Source: Chlamydia trachomatis
GTDB taxonomy: Bacteria; Chlamydiota; Chlamydiia; Chlamydiales; 2-12-FULL-49-11
Length of the DNA: 64,000 nucleotides
Reading direction: 5' to 3'
Assembly: GCA_945872565.1 (NCBI GenBank)
Contig: CAMBZN010000003.1
Span: forward strand, 1 to 64,000
Below, piece after piece: positions 24,218-34,683 of the stretch. The notes under the pieces were generated by a model. It saw nothing but the letters and a program-made list of their open reading frames with translations, did no database searches and was not told where the DNA came from. The translations under genes were made by a program, and so were the position numbers. Every line of letters begins with the position of its first letter. Position 1 is the stretch's first letter.

Positions 24218-26956
24218 ATGACTGCAAATCAAAATACTACCGCCAAAGAAGAGACCATCCCCGAAAAAATCGGGCAATACGAGATTTTACACCTGATCGC
24301 ACGCGGTGGAATGGGTGAAACTTTTCTTGCAAAAGATCCCCTTTTAAACCGTAATATTGTAATAAAAAGAGCTCGCTCAGATTTAGTTCACCACCAAATC
24401 ATTAAGGATCGATTCTCTAAAGAGGTCAAAATCACCTCAGGATTTTTTCACCCCTCCATCATCCCAGTCTACTCTATTCATCACGACAGCGATGAGCTCT
24501 ACTACACCATGCCCTATGTCGAGGGAAAAAGCCTAAAGCAAATCTTAAGAGATAGTATCACTGATGAAAAAACAGGGGCCTCTACATGGTCTATAGGCGC
24601 TTTACTACGTATTTTTCAAAGCGTCTGTCACGGCATCTCTTACTGCCACACAAAAGGATTTTTACACAGGGATCTAAAACCAGAAAACCTCCTTGTGGGA
24701 AACTATGGCCAGGTCTATATTGTCGACTGGGGATTATCTACTCATATGGATGACGAAGATCTTGGCCCCATCCCCTCTATTTTAAGCTTTTCAGTAAATA
24801 AAGACCTTACAAGACCTGGTAAAATCTTTGGCACCCTCCCTTACCTACCTCCAGAGCGAATCAAAGGGGAAAAGGCTACAATAACCACTGAAATCTATTC
24901 TCTGGGGGTGATTCTCTACCAACTCCTCACCTTAAGAATGCCCTTTCACAGAAGGACTATGCAGGAATATAAAAAATCAAAACGGGATAAACGACCCCTT
25001 GATCTATTAAGTGCAGCCCCTTTTAGAAACATCTCTGAAGAGTTAAGCAACATTGTAAAAAAATGTTTAGATGACAATCCGGAAAAACGTTATCAGTCTG
25101 TTGATGAGCTTTTAACCGCTATAGAAGGGTACCAAATCGGAAATCCTTCTTGGATACATAAAAAAACTCTAGATTTGACAGATCACCAAGACTGGGAGCT
25201 TCAGGAAAACATTCTCTCCTCAAACCTCTCCTCTTTCGGATTTGGTCATAAATCTCTTTCTTGGAAATACCTTATGATTGCCAAAGAAAAGGTCCCAAGT
25301 AACAATAAAATTAGCTGTTTGCTGGGTTTAAAAAAACAATCCTCAGGGGTTAATTTTTGTTTTAACATTCCTGACAAATCAGATCGAACCGATCTTGAAG
25401 ATGGGTACAGTCTACACATTGGATCAGAAAACCATCGCGGTGTTTCATTAAAACGGTCTAAAGTAATCCTTTTTGAAAAACCTGAAACATTTGTTAAAGA
25501 GGGCGAACCTTCCCTTATTTCCATCCAGCGGCAAGATCAACAAATCTCCCTATCAATCAACGATGAACTGATCTTTACTTATAATGATTTTCTCCCCATC
25601 GTTGGGGCTCAAGTGGGCTTTTCTTGTGAAGATATGGATTTTTCTATTCAAAAGATTGATGTGTTTGTCACCTCAAGTAAAAAAACTGCCGGATGCCTTG
25701 CTATTCCCAATTCATTTTTCGCCTCAAAACATTACAAAGAGTCCATCGAGGAGTACACACGCATCGCTCTTGCTTTTAAGGGGCAAAAAGAGTCCCATGA
25801 AGCACTGTTTAGAAGTGGTGTGGCAACAATCTATTTAGGCAAACAAAAACGGTGGCTTTTGACTAAACAATCCCTGCTGGAAAAAGCAATTGGGATATTT
25901 GACCTCCTTCAAAACATATCTACTGCCCCCCTTGCTCTACTTGGAAAATCTCTTGTGTACAAAGAAAGGGGCGATTTGGCAGAGGAGGGAAAGTGCTTAG
26001 AGCTTGCCCTTCATAGATATCCATCACACCCAATGATTCACCTCATTCACAAACAAATTCACTTTAGGCTTCATGAGTGCGCTTTTTCCGCCCATGGGAG
26101 GGATGGTGTTTATCTTTTCTCATTGCTAATTCTCCAGCATACCCCCTCCTTACTAGATTTTAAAGATACCCACACCCTAATTCTGGGCCTTCCCTTATCT
26201 CACGAAACATTGTATTTTCTGTCAGCAACAGCTGCTAAAAAAAATCTTCCAAACCTATACAAGGAAATGATTGTTGCATTAAGCTTTCACCTAGGAAGAG
26301 AGGCCTACCTAAATGAATTGTTTCATGATGAAAATTTTACCATGTTCAAAGATCAAATTATCTTTTGTTTGATGTATCTTGGAAAAAAAGAGAAGCGATT
26401 TAATTCTGCTGGAAAGCTCTTAAAGGATCTATCTACTACTGCCTCGGAAAAACATCTTTGGCCTTTATTTTTAAAAATCGAGCAGGGGATCATTAAAAAA
26501 GACTACACAGTGCATCATATCATTAAAGAATTAGAGGAAAGGTCATTCTCTTCTGAAACAATGGCACTTTTAGAAATTTACAAGGTGGAACTTGCAGTAG
26601 TTACTCAAAACATTGAATTTTTAGCAAAATTTTTTGAGAATTTTGATTCCATTTCTCCCTCCTCTCCTCTTTTTTTCTTGCGCGGATGCTTTCTTGCTAT
26701 GAAGGCGGATGAATCCACAGCACTAGAGCATTTTAAATCTTGCGCAAAAACTCCCTACCCCCCCCTTTCAGCGCTTTGTCCCTTGTATGTGCAAGGGAAA
26801 ATCATTATTAATAAGGAGTTTAATAATTCCGCCTTGCATTTTGAAAAAATTACCCTCTACAAAAACCTCTTTATTTACTATACTTGTTTGGGTAAAACGG
26901 CAAAAGCTGACTATTACATACACAAAACACTTGCACACTCTCCATGGAAAACATAA
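24218..26956 (+). CDS. pknD: Serine/threonine protein kinase PknD, chlamydial long form
   Basis: A Hanks-type kinase in the first about 310 residues: glycine loop LIARGGMGETFLAKD, ATP-binding Lys50 (IVIKRA), catalytic HRDLKPENLL (Asp152), metal-binding D170 in a DWG instead of DFG, and LPYLPPERIKGEKATITTEIYSLG. The remaining about 600 residues contain a jelly-roll-like region and helical TPR-like repeats, as in the about 930-aa PknD of Chlamydiaceae. No membrane segment is obvious. The last 13 bp overlap valS, as in the conserved chlamydial order pknD–valS. Confidence 0.9.
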   Translation: MTANQNTTAKEETIPEKIGQYEILHLIARGGMGETFLAKDPLLNRNIVIKRARSDLVHHQIIKDRFSKEVKITSGFFHPSIIPVYSIHHDSDELYYTMPYVEGKSLKQILRDSITDEKTGASTWSIGALLRIFQSVCHGISYCHTKGFLHRDLKPENLLVGNYGQVYIVDWGLSTHMDDEDLGPIPSILSFSVNKDLTRPGKIFGTLPYLPPERIKGEKATITTEIYSLGVILYQLLTLRMPFHRRTMQEYKKSKRDKRPLDLLSAAPFRNISEELSNIVKKCLDDNPEKRYQSVDELLTAIEGYQIGNPSWIHKKTLDLTDHQDWELQENILSSNLSSFGFGHKSLSWKYLMIAKEKVPSNNKISCLLGLKKQSSGVNFCFNIPDKSDRTDLEDGYSLHIGSENHRGVSLKRSKVILFEKPETFVKEGEPSLISIQRQDQQISLSINDELIFTYNDFLPIVGAQVGFSCEDMDFSIQKIDVFVTSSKKTAGCLAIPNSFFASKHYKESIEEYTRIALAFKGQKESHEALFRSGVATIYLGKQKRWLLTKQSLLEKAIGIFDLLQNISTAPLALLGKSLVYKERGDLAEEGKCLELALHRYPSHPMIHLIHKQIHFRLHECAFSAHGRDGVYLFSLLILQHTPSLLDFKDTHTLILGLPLSHETLYFLSATAAKKNLPNLYKEMIVALSFHLGREAYLNELFHDENFTMFKDQIIFCLMYLGKKEKRFNSAGKLLKDLSTTASEKHLWPLFLKIEQGIIKKDYTVHHIIKELEERSFSSETMALLEIYKVELAVVTQNIEFLAKFFENFDSISPSSPLFFLRGCFLAMKADESTALEHFKSCAKTPYPPLSALCPLYVQGKIIINKEFNNSALHFEKITLYKNLFIYYTCLGKTAKADYYIHKTLAHSPWKT

Positions 26957-29742
26957 AAACGATGACAAAAAAAGAATCATTAAAAAAACCCTACGATCCA
27001 AGTGCAACAGAAAAAAACATCCAGTTTGATTACACTTTTAATCCCCTATCCTCAAAACCTCCATTTTGTATTATTATGCCCCCTCCAAACGTTACGGGGG
27101 TCCTTCATATGGGTCATGCACTGGTTACAACCGTTCAAGACATTCTAGTCCGATTTCACCGCATGAATGGATATGAAACAGCTTGGATTCCTGGAACTGA
27201 TCATGCAGGAATTGCAACACAGTCAGTTGTTGAAAAAAAACTTTTTAAAGAAACTGGTAAAAAACGTGTTGATTTTGACAGAGATGAATTTGTTAACCAT
27301 ATTATAGACTGGAAAGATCTTCACAAGGAAAAAATCATTTCACAAATCAAACACTTGGGAAGCTCTGCAAACTGGTCTAGGGAGTTGTTTACTCTTGATG
27401 ATCAGGCTACAAAAGCGGTAAAAACTGTTTTTAAAAGAATGTTTGATGATGGCTTGATTTATCAGGGCGTCTATTTAGTGAATTGGGACACTCACCTACA
27501 AACTGCCATCGCAGACGACGAGGTTGAGCATGAAGAAATTCAGTCTCATATGTGGTATTTTTCTTACCCTATTTATGAATCTAATGAGCATATTGTGGTT
27601 GCAACCACACGTCCTGAAACAATGCTTGGAGACTCAGCCGTTGCTGTAAATCCTACTGACAAAAGATATGAGCACCTTGCCGGCCGCCACATTCAACTTC
27701 CCTTCACCAACCGATTGATTCCCATTATCAAAGATCATTATGTAGATAAAGCTTTTGGAACTGGAGCTGTTAAAATCACTCCCGCTCACGATTTCAATGA
27801 TCATGAGATCGGTCAAAGACACAATCTTCCTATGATTAACATCTTAAATGGTGATGGTACTATCAATGAAAATGGTGGATCTTTTCAAGGGATGAACATG
27901 TTAGATGGCCGCAAAGAGGTTGTTGAGCAAATGAAAGCTTTGGGATTACTTGTGAAAATTGAGCCTCATTTACACCGCGTGGGGGTTTCTTACCGCTCAA
28001 AGTCAGTGATCGAGCCTTACCTTTCTAAACAATGGTTTTTAAAAATGGAACCCTTTAAAGAAAAGCTCCTCTCTGCGGTATTTGATGGAAGGGTTGAAAT
28101 CATCCCTAAAGAATGGGAGAAAACTTACAGACATTGGATTGAAAACATCCGTGATTGGTGTATTTCAAGACAGCTGTGGTGGGGGCATCGAATTCCTATT
28201 TGGTACAACAAGGAAGATAGTTCAAAGGTAATTTGTTATATCGGCGAGGGACTCCCCCCTGAAGTTGCGTTACACCCTGATAAATATAGGCAGGAGGAGG
28301 ATGTTTTAGATACCTGGTTCTCTTCTGCTTTATGGCCCTTAACTTGCTTGGGGTGGCCAGAAAGAACCCCTGACTTAGAAAAATTTTACCCAACTTCGGT
28401 TCTTGTAACTGGCCACGATATTTTATTTTTCTGGGTAGCTCGGATGATTTTGATGGGAGAGTATGCAGCAAACAACGTCCCTTTTAAAAAAGTCTTCTTA
28501 CATGGATTGATTTTTGCTAAATCATACTTTCGTTCTGATCAAGATGGGTCGGTTACATACCTTGATAAAAAGGAGTGGATGAACTACCAGAGAGGTGAAA
28601 AAGTTCCTAAAGATGTAAGCTTTAAATGGGAAAAAATGTCCAAATCTAAGGGAAATGTGATTGAACCAGCAGAGATCATCGACGAATTTGGAACAGATGC
28701 TTTAAGGCTTGCTCTTGCCTCATCAGTAACAACAGCAAAACAGATCGATCTAGATTTTAGAAAGTTTGAAGAAGGGAGAAATTTTGCTAATAAATTGTGG
28801 AATGCAACCTCTTTTGTCGTACAAAATATTTTTCCATCGATCCCTGATACCATCTATGAAGAAGCGTTTAAGCTTGAGGACAGGTGGATCTTATCAAGGT
28901 TTGCTCAAACCCTTGATAGCGCCCATCAATTCATTGAAAACTTCCACTTTGCTGACCTTTATAGCACTTTATATTCCTTTTTTTGGGATGATTTCTGCGC
29001 TTATTACCTAGAAATCTGCAAACCTTACCTACATGGAAAACAAGGGAATCTGGAGGAGATTGCAAATAAAAAATGGATCCTTCTTTGGACCCTAACTGGA
29101 ATTATAAAACTGATTCACCCACTTGCCCCTTTTATTACAGAAGAGCTTTTTAGTATTTTAAAAGAGCTTGTTCAGGAGATTAATTTTCCCAACCACCCCC
29201 TTGCCAGGGATGTGGAGCTTACCTTTAAGGAAATTTTTTGTGGAACCGGTAGTTTGCCTGTGTGTAATGAGAAGGATGTTAATTCGCTTGCGGTATTTGA
29301 AGAGCTTAAAAGTACTCTTCATGCGATCAGAAATATTCGTGGAGAGTCAAACATCCCCCCTGGAGAAAAGCTTGTTATAGAGATTGAGGAATCAAATTCG
29401 CCGCTAAAAAGTCATGTTGATATTTTAAAAGCACTTACAAAAATCCACTCAATTGATTTTTTACCAACACTTGAAGAGCGTACCTCTCCCACATCTGTGG
29501 TTACTATGAAAAATCGAAAAATTCGGATCATGATCCCGGCCTCTCTTCTTGAGAAAGAAAAGCTCCGTCTTAATAAAACTTTGGCTGAAATAGAGAAAAA
29601 TCTAGCTACCACTCAAAATCAGCTTTCCAATACAGATTTTATAGCAAGAGCCCCTGAAGCATTGGTTTTGGAAAAAAAGGAACTTTTAACCCTTCTTGAA
29701 AGATCAAAAAGTGAGATACAAGCTAAGCTTTTGTTGATTTAG
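26944..29742 (+). CDS. valS: Valyl-tRNA synthetase
   Basis: A 932-aa class I synthetase. HIGH motif PPPNVTGVLHMGHAL, editing-domain TTRPETMLGDSAVAVNP, tryptophan-rich WCISRQLWWGHRIPIW, KMSKSKGNVIEPAEII and a C-terminal coiled coil (ASLLEKEKLRLNKTLAEIEK onward) are all present. The start ATG 26944 lies within the end of pknD. The 3' end overlaps the convergent symporter gene by 20 bp. Confidence 0.95.
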   Translation: MENIKTMTKKESLKKPYDPSATEKNIQFDYTFNPLSSKPPFCIIMPPPNVTGVLHMGHALVTTVQDILVRFHRMNGYETAWIPGTDHAGIATQSVVEKKLFKETGKKRVDFDRDEFVNHIIDWKDLHKEKIISQIKHLGSSANWSRELFTLDDQATKAVKTVFKRMFDDGLIYQGVYLVNWDTHLQTAIADDEVEHEEIQSHMWYFSYPIYESNEHIVVATTRPETMLGDSAVAVNPTDKRYEHLAGRHIQLPFTNRLIPIIKDHYVDKAFGTGAVKITPAHDFNDHEIGQRHNLPMINILNGDGTINENGGSFQGMNMLDGRKEVVEQMKALGLLVKIEPHLHRVGVSYRSKSVIEPYLSKQWFLKMEPFKEKLLSAVFDGRVEIIPKEWEKTYRHWIENIRDWCISRQLWWGHRIPIWYNKEDSSKVICYIGEGLPPEVALHPDKYRQEEDVLDTWFSSALWPLTCLGWPERTPDLEKFYPTSVLVTGHDILFFWVARMILMGEYAANNVPFKKVFLHGLIFAKSYFRSDQDGSVTYLDKKEWMNYQRGEKVPKDVSFKWEKMSKSKGNVIEPAEIIDEFGTDALRLALASSVTTAKQIDLDFRKFEEGRNFANKLWNATSFVVQNIFPSIPDTIYEEAFKLEDRWILSRFAQTLDSAHQFIENFHFADLYSTLYSFFWDDFCAYYLEICKPYLHGKQGNLEEIANKKWILLWTLTGIIKLIHPLAPFITEELFSILKELVQEINFPNHPLARDVELTFKEIFCGTGSLPVCNEKDVNSLAVFEELKSTLHAIRNIRGESNIPPGEKLVIEIEESNSPLKSHVDILKALTKIHSIDFLPTLEERTSPTSVVTMKNRKIRIMIPASLLEKEKLRLNKTLAEIEKNLATTQNQLSNTDFIARAPEALVLEKKELLTLLERSKSEIQAKLLLI

Positions 29743-31099
29743 CAGCTTTTTCCCGTTTTAATAACGCTTCAAATAAGACAGTCTCACGAACCACTACTCC
29801 AGATAGCAGCAGCAAACCCACCAGGTTCGGAAATGCCATCAAGCCGTTCATTATGTTAGAAAACCCCCATACCACCTGGAGCTTTAGCACACAGCCAGTG
29901 TAGATAGCCACTAAAAATACCAACCTATAGGGAAGGATCGATTTAATCCCAAAAAGATATTCCATTGTCTTTTCTCCATAATAAGCCCATCCAAGAATTG
30001 TGGAATAGGCAAAAGGAATGATCGCTAAAGTTACCAAAATCCCACCAAAGGGAAGTGCTGAGGCAAATGCTGCAAGGGTTAGGTTTGATCCGTCTAAAAC
30101 ATTTCCTACGCTGTCAAGTTTTCCAAGGACCCCTGTTGTTGCAATTGCAAGACCTGTGAGGGTACAGACAATGCCTGTTGTGATAAACACCGAAGACATG
30201 GATACAAGGGCTTGACGGCCCGGTGAGTCGGTTTTTGCAGCAGCTGCAGCAATGGGAGAGCTGCCAAGCCCTGCCTCAGAGGAAAATACTCCGCGGGAAA
30301 CTCCCAGTTGAATGGCAAGCATAATGGATGATCCAACAAATCCCCCCGTTGCAGCCTGGCCTGTAAATGCTGTTTTGAAAATCATCATAAACGCAAAAGG
30401 AATTTCTTTATAGTTGATCATCACAACAGCAAGGCTAATCAGTAGATAGAAAAGGGCCATTGCCGGAACTAATACTTCAACAACTTTTCCAATGCTTTTA
30501 ATTCCTCCAAGCAGCGGCACTGCTGAAATAAGCACTAGAATGATCCCTGTTAGATAGGGAGGGATGGCAAATGTCTCTAAAAGAGCATTTGCTACAGAAT
30601 TTGATTGGACCATGTTGCCTGTACCAAATGCTGCAAAAGAAGTGACCACTGCAAAAATCACCCCCAGCCAGCGGGCATTTAGCCCATTTTCAAGGTAATA
30701 CATAGGACCGCCACACATCTGACCGTTGCTATCAATTTCACGATATTTTATCGCAAGGATCCCTTCTGCATATTTTGTGGCCATCCCAAAAAAAGCTGCC
30801 ACCCACATCCAAAACAAGGCACCTAACCCACCTATTGCAATGGCTGTTGCAACCCCTGTGATGCTACCGATTCCTATTGTTGCGGCAAGGGCTGTCATCA
30901 AGGCTTGAAAATGGGAAATGTCCCCTTCTGCGGAACTATCCTCCCTTGTAAATGCAAGCTTGTGGGCGTAAATAAGGTGTCTTACTTGAAGACCTCTTAA
31001 TCGAATGGTTAGGGTAACTCCCACCAAAGCCATCAAGATCAAAAGGGGCGGGCCCCAAACGATGTTGTTTATCAGATCAAGAATTGTAGAAAGAGACAT
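29723..31099 (-). CDS. Sodium:alanine/glycine symporter (AGCS family)
   Basis: A 458-aa inner-membrane protein with about 11 membrane segments. AGCS signatures include ATIGIGSITGVATAIAIGG, GGPMYYLENGL, GTGNMVQSNSVANAL and GVSRGVFSSEAGLGSSPIAA. It imports small neutral amino acids (D/L-Ala, Gly) with Na+. Ala supply would fit the peptidoglycan precursors made by Ddl, though that link is inference. It is convergent with valS with a 20-bp overlap. Confidence 0.9.
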   Translation of the reverse strand: MSLSTILDLINNIVWGPPLLILMALVGVTLTIRLRGLQVRHLIYAHKLAFTREDSSAEGDISHFQALMTALAATIGIGSITGVATAIAIGGLGALFWMWVAAFFGMATKYAEGILAIKYREIDSNGQMCGGPMYYLENGLNARWLGVIFAVVTSFAAFGTGNMVQSNSVANALLETFAIPPYLTGIILVLISAVPLLGGIKSIGKVVEVLVPAMALFYLLISLAVVMINYKEIPFAFMMIFKTAFTGQAATGGFVGSSIMLAIQLGVSRGVFSSEAGLGSSPIAAAAAKTDSPGRQALVSMSSVFITTGIVCTLTGLAIATTGVLGKLDSVGNVLDGSNLTLAAFASALPFGGILVTLAIIPFAYSTILGWAYYGEKTMEYLFGIKSILPYRLVFLVAIYTGCVLKLQVVWGFSNIMNGLMAFPNLVGLLLLSGVVVRETVLFEALLKREKAAKSTKA

Positions 31100-31263
31100 A
31101 GGATTTCCTTTATTAATATTGGAAAGAGTATACAGAAAGAGCCTTCAACAATCCACTTAAAATTTGAGTTCCCTTTGAACGGGTAAAAATAGACAGTTTT
31201 GATTTTTTTTCATGACCCATATTCGGTTGATATAGTATTGTGTATTTTTGCAAAGGGGATTTT

Positions 31264-32226
31264 TTGATAAACATTGAATATTTTAGAAAATTAGTAGGAC
31301 AAAGACTTAAGGGTTTGGTAAAAACACCCCTTGCTATTGTTGGCCCTTGCTCGATTTATGATGAAGAGGAAACTTTGATTTACGAAGACAGGTTAAGGGC
31401 TTTGCAAAAGGAACTTGGTAATTCAATTGTTCTTTTTATGAGAGCATTTGTTGAAAAATCGCGCACAAGTTACAACTGGCGTGGATTTGTTTACCAAAGA
31501 GACTTATCTAAGCCAGAAGATATCCTAGAAGGAATTGAAAAAACCCGGAAATTATTCAGTCAACTAGAAACTCCCCTTGCCATGGAGTGCATCGATCCAA
31601 ATATTTTTCCCTTTCTTGAGGATCTACTTTGTTGGGGCTTTATAGGGGCAAGAACCTCTACATCTACTACCCACAGGATCCTTGCCTCTGGGGCAACTAT
31701 TCCTTTTGGTTTTAAAAACAGCCTCGATGGTGATGTATCTGCGGCAATTCATTCCTGTCTTGTAGCAAATCAATCCCATTGTATCTTAAATAAAAACGGT
31801 CAAAGTTTAACAAACGGTAATCCTCATACTCACATTGTCCTTCGTGGTGGATACACCAAAGTAAATTATACAAAAGAAGAGGTTGATAAAGCCTATTTAA
31901 CTGCAAGAGCTCTTGGTGTCTTTGCCCCTATGTTGATCGATTGCTCCCATGGAAATTCTCCTAATAAACCCGATGGCCAAAAAATCTCTTTTCTTGAATC
32001 AATTGATAGAATTAAGCAGTCTCCAGAAAAAGTATTTGGGGTAATGCTTGAAAGTAATATTCTCAAAGGAGCGAGCACCCATTGTAAGCAAAGAGGTGTA
32101 TCCTTTACTGATCCATGCATAAGCTTTGAGGAAACAAGAGAGCTTCTTTTAACAGCCGCTGAAAGAATTACTCGACAACACACGGAAGAATCAGATCAAC
32201 CCACATTCTATGCGTATAGTCACTAA
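31264..32226 (+). CDS. 3-deoxy-7-phosphoheptulonate (DAHP) synthase
   Basis: First enzyme of the shikimate pathway, class I (AroF/G/H type). Motifs: AIVGPCSIYDEEE, RAFVEKSRTSYNWRGFVY, IGARTSTSTTHRILASG, GFKNSLDGD, THIVLRGGY, LIDCSHGNSPNKP and SFTDPCISFEETRELL. I choose the TTG at 31264, which has AAAGGGGA 5 nt upstream; an earlier in-frame GTG at 31240 has none. About 320 aa is slightly short for the family (about 350). The 3' end runs 59 bp into the convergent lipoprotein gene. Confidence 0.9.
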   Translation: MINIEYFRKLVGQRLKGLVKTPLAIVGPCSIYDEEETLIYEDRLRALQKELGNSIVLFMRAFVEKSRTSYNWRGFVYQRDLSKPEDILEGIEKTRKLFSQLETPLAMECIDPNIFPFLEDLLCWGFIGARTSTSTTHRILASGATIPFGFKNSLDGDVSAAIHSCLVANQSHCILNKNGQSLTNGNPHTHIVLRGGYTKVNYTKEEVDKAYLTARALGVFAPMLIDCSHGNSPNKPDGQKISFLESIDRIKQSPEKVFGVMLESNILKGASTHCKQRGVSFTDPCISFEETRELLLTAAERITRQHTEESDQPTFYAYSH

Positions 32227-32614
32227 TAATTTCATCATCTAGCGAAACAATTTGTATTTTATATACCAAAAAGCCTTTCTTCTGTTCAAACTCTTTACCA
32301 AGAAGTTCAATAATCTTGGTACCGGCCCTTCTTTTTACTGGAAAGGCAATAGTTTCTTTGGTTAGGTTGCGGTAAATGATATTTACTCTCATGATGTACT
32401 TGTGTGGCTCAAACTCTATAGGCAACGACCAGTTGACATAAAGCTTTTCCCCTTTTGGAGGATTTAACGTATACGGATCTGGAGTTTTTGCAAAGCGACT
32501 TGCAAAAGTCAACTTGTCTGTTTTGACCTTATCAACACTTATATAACTTGATGAACAGCCGTTTAAAGCAGCAGCTACAACCAGAAGCGAAAATATCTTT
32601 ATTTTCTTAATCAC
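32168..32614 (-). CDS. Small lipoprotein, function unknown
   Basis: A 148-aa protein with a lipoprotein signal peptide ending in ALNGC (Cys20). The mature part is β-rich in appearance (KLYVNWSLPIEFEP, YIMRVNIIYRNLTKETIAF, GFLVYKIQIVSLDDEIIS). Its last 59 bp are antisense to the end of the DAHP synthase gene. The coding signal in both frames is good, so I accept both. No known family assigned. Confidence 0.65.
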   Translation of the reverse strand: MIKKIKIFSLLVVAAALNGCSSSYISVDKVKTDKLTFASRFAKTPDPYTLNPPKGEKLYVNWSLPIEFEPHKYIMRVNIIYRNLTKETIAFPVKRRAGTKIIELLGKEFEQKKGFLVYKIQIVSLDDEIISDYTHRMWVDLILPCVVE

Positions 32615-32667
32615 AAAATCCTCTATACTAAAAATCCATTAAAGAAGTTTACAAGGAGAAGTAATAG

Positions 32668-33174
32668 ATGTCAAAAACTATCGTCAAATCTGTCTTAGGG
32701 GCACTTATCATTGATGATAAAATTGTTCTTGTCAAACGTCGAGATATTCCCGTGTGGGTTTTTCCAGGTGGGAAGGTCGATGAGGGGGAAACTCCTGAAG
32801 AGGCAATTGTTCGAGAGACAAAGGAAGAGACTGGATACGCTGTACAAGTTGTAAGAAAAGTTGCCCTCTACACCTCGAGCTCAAGATTTTTGACCCCCGT
32901 TATCCTTTTTAAGCTCTCTTTATTGGACGGTTATCCTCAAGATTTTAACCACAATGAAACTAAAGAAATGGGCGTTTTTCCGCAAGATCAACTTCCAGCG
33001 GCAACAGTTCCTTTTTATATTGACTGGATCAAAGATGTCTTTGAAGACAAACCCTATTTTAAGCGGCATATTGTCTCCATCACCCCACTTTATATTCTTA
33101 AAGCGTTACTAAAACACCCCATTGTGGTGGGAAGATTTTTCCTTATGAAGATGGGTTTTCATTTAAATTCCTAA
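32668..33174 (+). CDS. Nudix hydrolase
   Basis: A 168-aa hydrolase of nucleoside-diphosphate-linked compounds. The Nudix box is complete: [24 protein letters not shown] fits G-x5-E-x7-R-E-x-x-E-E-x-G. A strong ribosome-binding site AAGGAGAA lies just before the ATG. Substrate unknown. Its stop overlaps that of convergent fumC by 4 bp. Confidence 0.9.
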   Translation: MSKTIVKSVLGALIIDDKIVLVKRRDIPVWVFPGGKVDEGETPEEAIVRETKEETGYAVQVVRKVALYTSSSRFLTPVILFKLSLLDGYPQDFNHNETKEMGVFPQDQLPAATVPFYIDWIKDVFEDKPYFKRHIVSITPLYILKALLKHPIVVGRFFLMKMGFHLNS

Positions 33175-34553
33175 GGTGAGGTCATCTTTTTGTGGTTGAT
33201 TAATCTATCAAACTCTTCCTCTGTTAATAACTCTAAAAATGCAGCAGCAGCTTTGAGGGTAATTCCTTCTTTATGGGCTTTTTTTGCTATGGCCGCTGAA
33301 TTATCATAACCAATATGTGGATTTAGCGCAGTGACAAGCATAAGCGAATGCTCAAGGTGCTTTGCTATCATCTCTAAATTTGGTTCTATTCCTATAAGAC
33401 ATTTATGAACAAAATTATTTGCCGCATCTGACAAAAGGTGAATCGACTCAAGGAGGTTATAAATAACAACCGGTCGAAATACATTTAATTGGAGATGTCC
33501 CATACTTCCAGCAATTGCAATTGCAGCATCATTTCCCATCACCTGACAGGCAACTTGAGTGATCATCTCACATTGAGTGGGATTTACCTTTCCTGGCATG
33601 ATGGAGGAGCCTGGCTCATTCTCAGGAAGGAGCAGCTCGCCGATGCCGCATCTTGGTCCCGAGGCAAGAAGTCGAATATCATTGCCTATTTTCATATATG
33701 CTATGGCAAGGGTTCTTAAAGTGCTTGATAGGTGGACCAGCCCATCCATACATCCAAGGGCCTCGAATTTATTTGGTGCAGTAGAAAATGCTCTCCCCAA
33801 GAGTTTAGAAATTTGCTTTGCAACTTTCACTGCATACTTGGGGTGGGTATTTAGTCCAGTTCCAACAGCTGTGCCACCCAAGGCTAAAAAGGAGGCTTGT
33901 TTGGCCGCCTCTTCTATCCGGGCCATTCCATTTTCAATCTGCACCGCAAACCCTGAAAATTCCTGCCCTAATGTAAGGGGTGTTGCATCCATTAGGTGGG
34001 TTCGTCCGCACTTTACAATGCCTTCGAATTTTTCCACCTTCTCTAATAGATGTTTGGCAAAAAACCTCAAAGCCGGTAGCAACTTATCATGTACAAGCAT
34101 CACTGCTGCAATAACAGTTGCTGATGGGACCACATCATTGGAGGATTGGCTCTTATTTACATCATCATTGGGGTGGACAAAACTGTACTCACCTAGATTC
34201 CCCCCATTTCTTACGTTTGCAAGATTTGCGATCACTTCATTTACATTCATGTTTGACTGTGTTCCAGAGCCAGTTTGGAACACTACCAATGGAAAGTGAT
34301 CAGAGTATTTCCCAGAAAGGACCTCATCTGCAGCAAATACAATCAAATCCCTCTTTTGTTTAGAAAGAAGTTTTAAATCTGCATTTACAATAGCTGAGGC
34401 TTTTTTTATAAGAGCAATAGCATGAACAACTTCTATAGGCATTCTATGATTGCCTACCTTGAAATTTTCTATTGAACGTGCCGTTTGCGCCCCATAAAGC
34501 ATCTCTTTTGGTACATAAACTAGCCCCATGGTATCCTTTTCTTCTCTAAACAT
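33171..34553 (-). CDS. fumC: Fumarate hydratase, class II
   Basis: A TCA-cycle enzyme converting fumarate to malate. Family motifs: [64 protein letters not shown] and [15 protein letters not shown]. About 460 aa is normal. I use ATG 34553, which has AGGAG at 6 nt; the GTG one codon earlier is too close to it. Confidence 0.95.
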   Translation of the reverse strand: MFREEKDTMGLVYVPKEMLYGAQTARSIENFKVGNHRMPIEVVHAIALIKKASAIVNADLKLLSKQKRDLIVFAADEVLSGKYSDHFPLVVFQTGSGTQSNMNVNEVIANLANVRNGGNLGEYSFVHPNDDVNKSQSSNDVVPSATVIAAVMLVHDKLLPALRFFAKHLLEKVEKFEGIVKCGRTHLMDATPLTLGQEFSGFAVQIENGMARIEEAAKQASFLALGGTAVGTGLNTHPKYAVKVAKQISKLLGRAFSTAPNKFEALGCMDGLVHLSSTLRTLAIAYMKIGNDIRLLASGPRCGIGELLLPENEPGSSIMPGKVNPTQCEMITQVACQVMGNDAAIAIAGSMGHLQLNVFRPVVIYNLLESIHLLSDAANNFVHKCLIGIEPNLEMIAKHLEHSLMLVTALNPHIGYDNSAAIAKKAHKEGITLKAAAAFLELLTEEEFDRLINHKKMTSP

Positions 34554-34683
34554 CACCCACTCCTGTACTAACCTTTAAGATTCACAAAAGTGATATATAC
34601 TCAAATTAATTTGTTAATTTCAAATAAATCACAAAAAATGACATAATCTATTAATTAAACAAAGTCACCTAGAGTTTTTTATA

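Noticed and set aside
28196-28471. Antisense open frames within valS and other housekeeping genes
   Set aside because: All lie opposite well-conserved coding sequence and show no independent support.
33577-34299. Long plus-strand open frame of 240 codons opposite fumC
   Set aside because: It lies entirely inside fumC, which has complete family motifs; composition is that of an antisense shadow.
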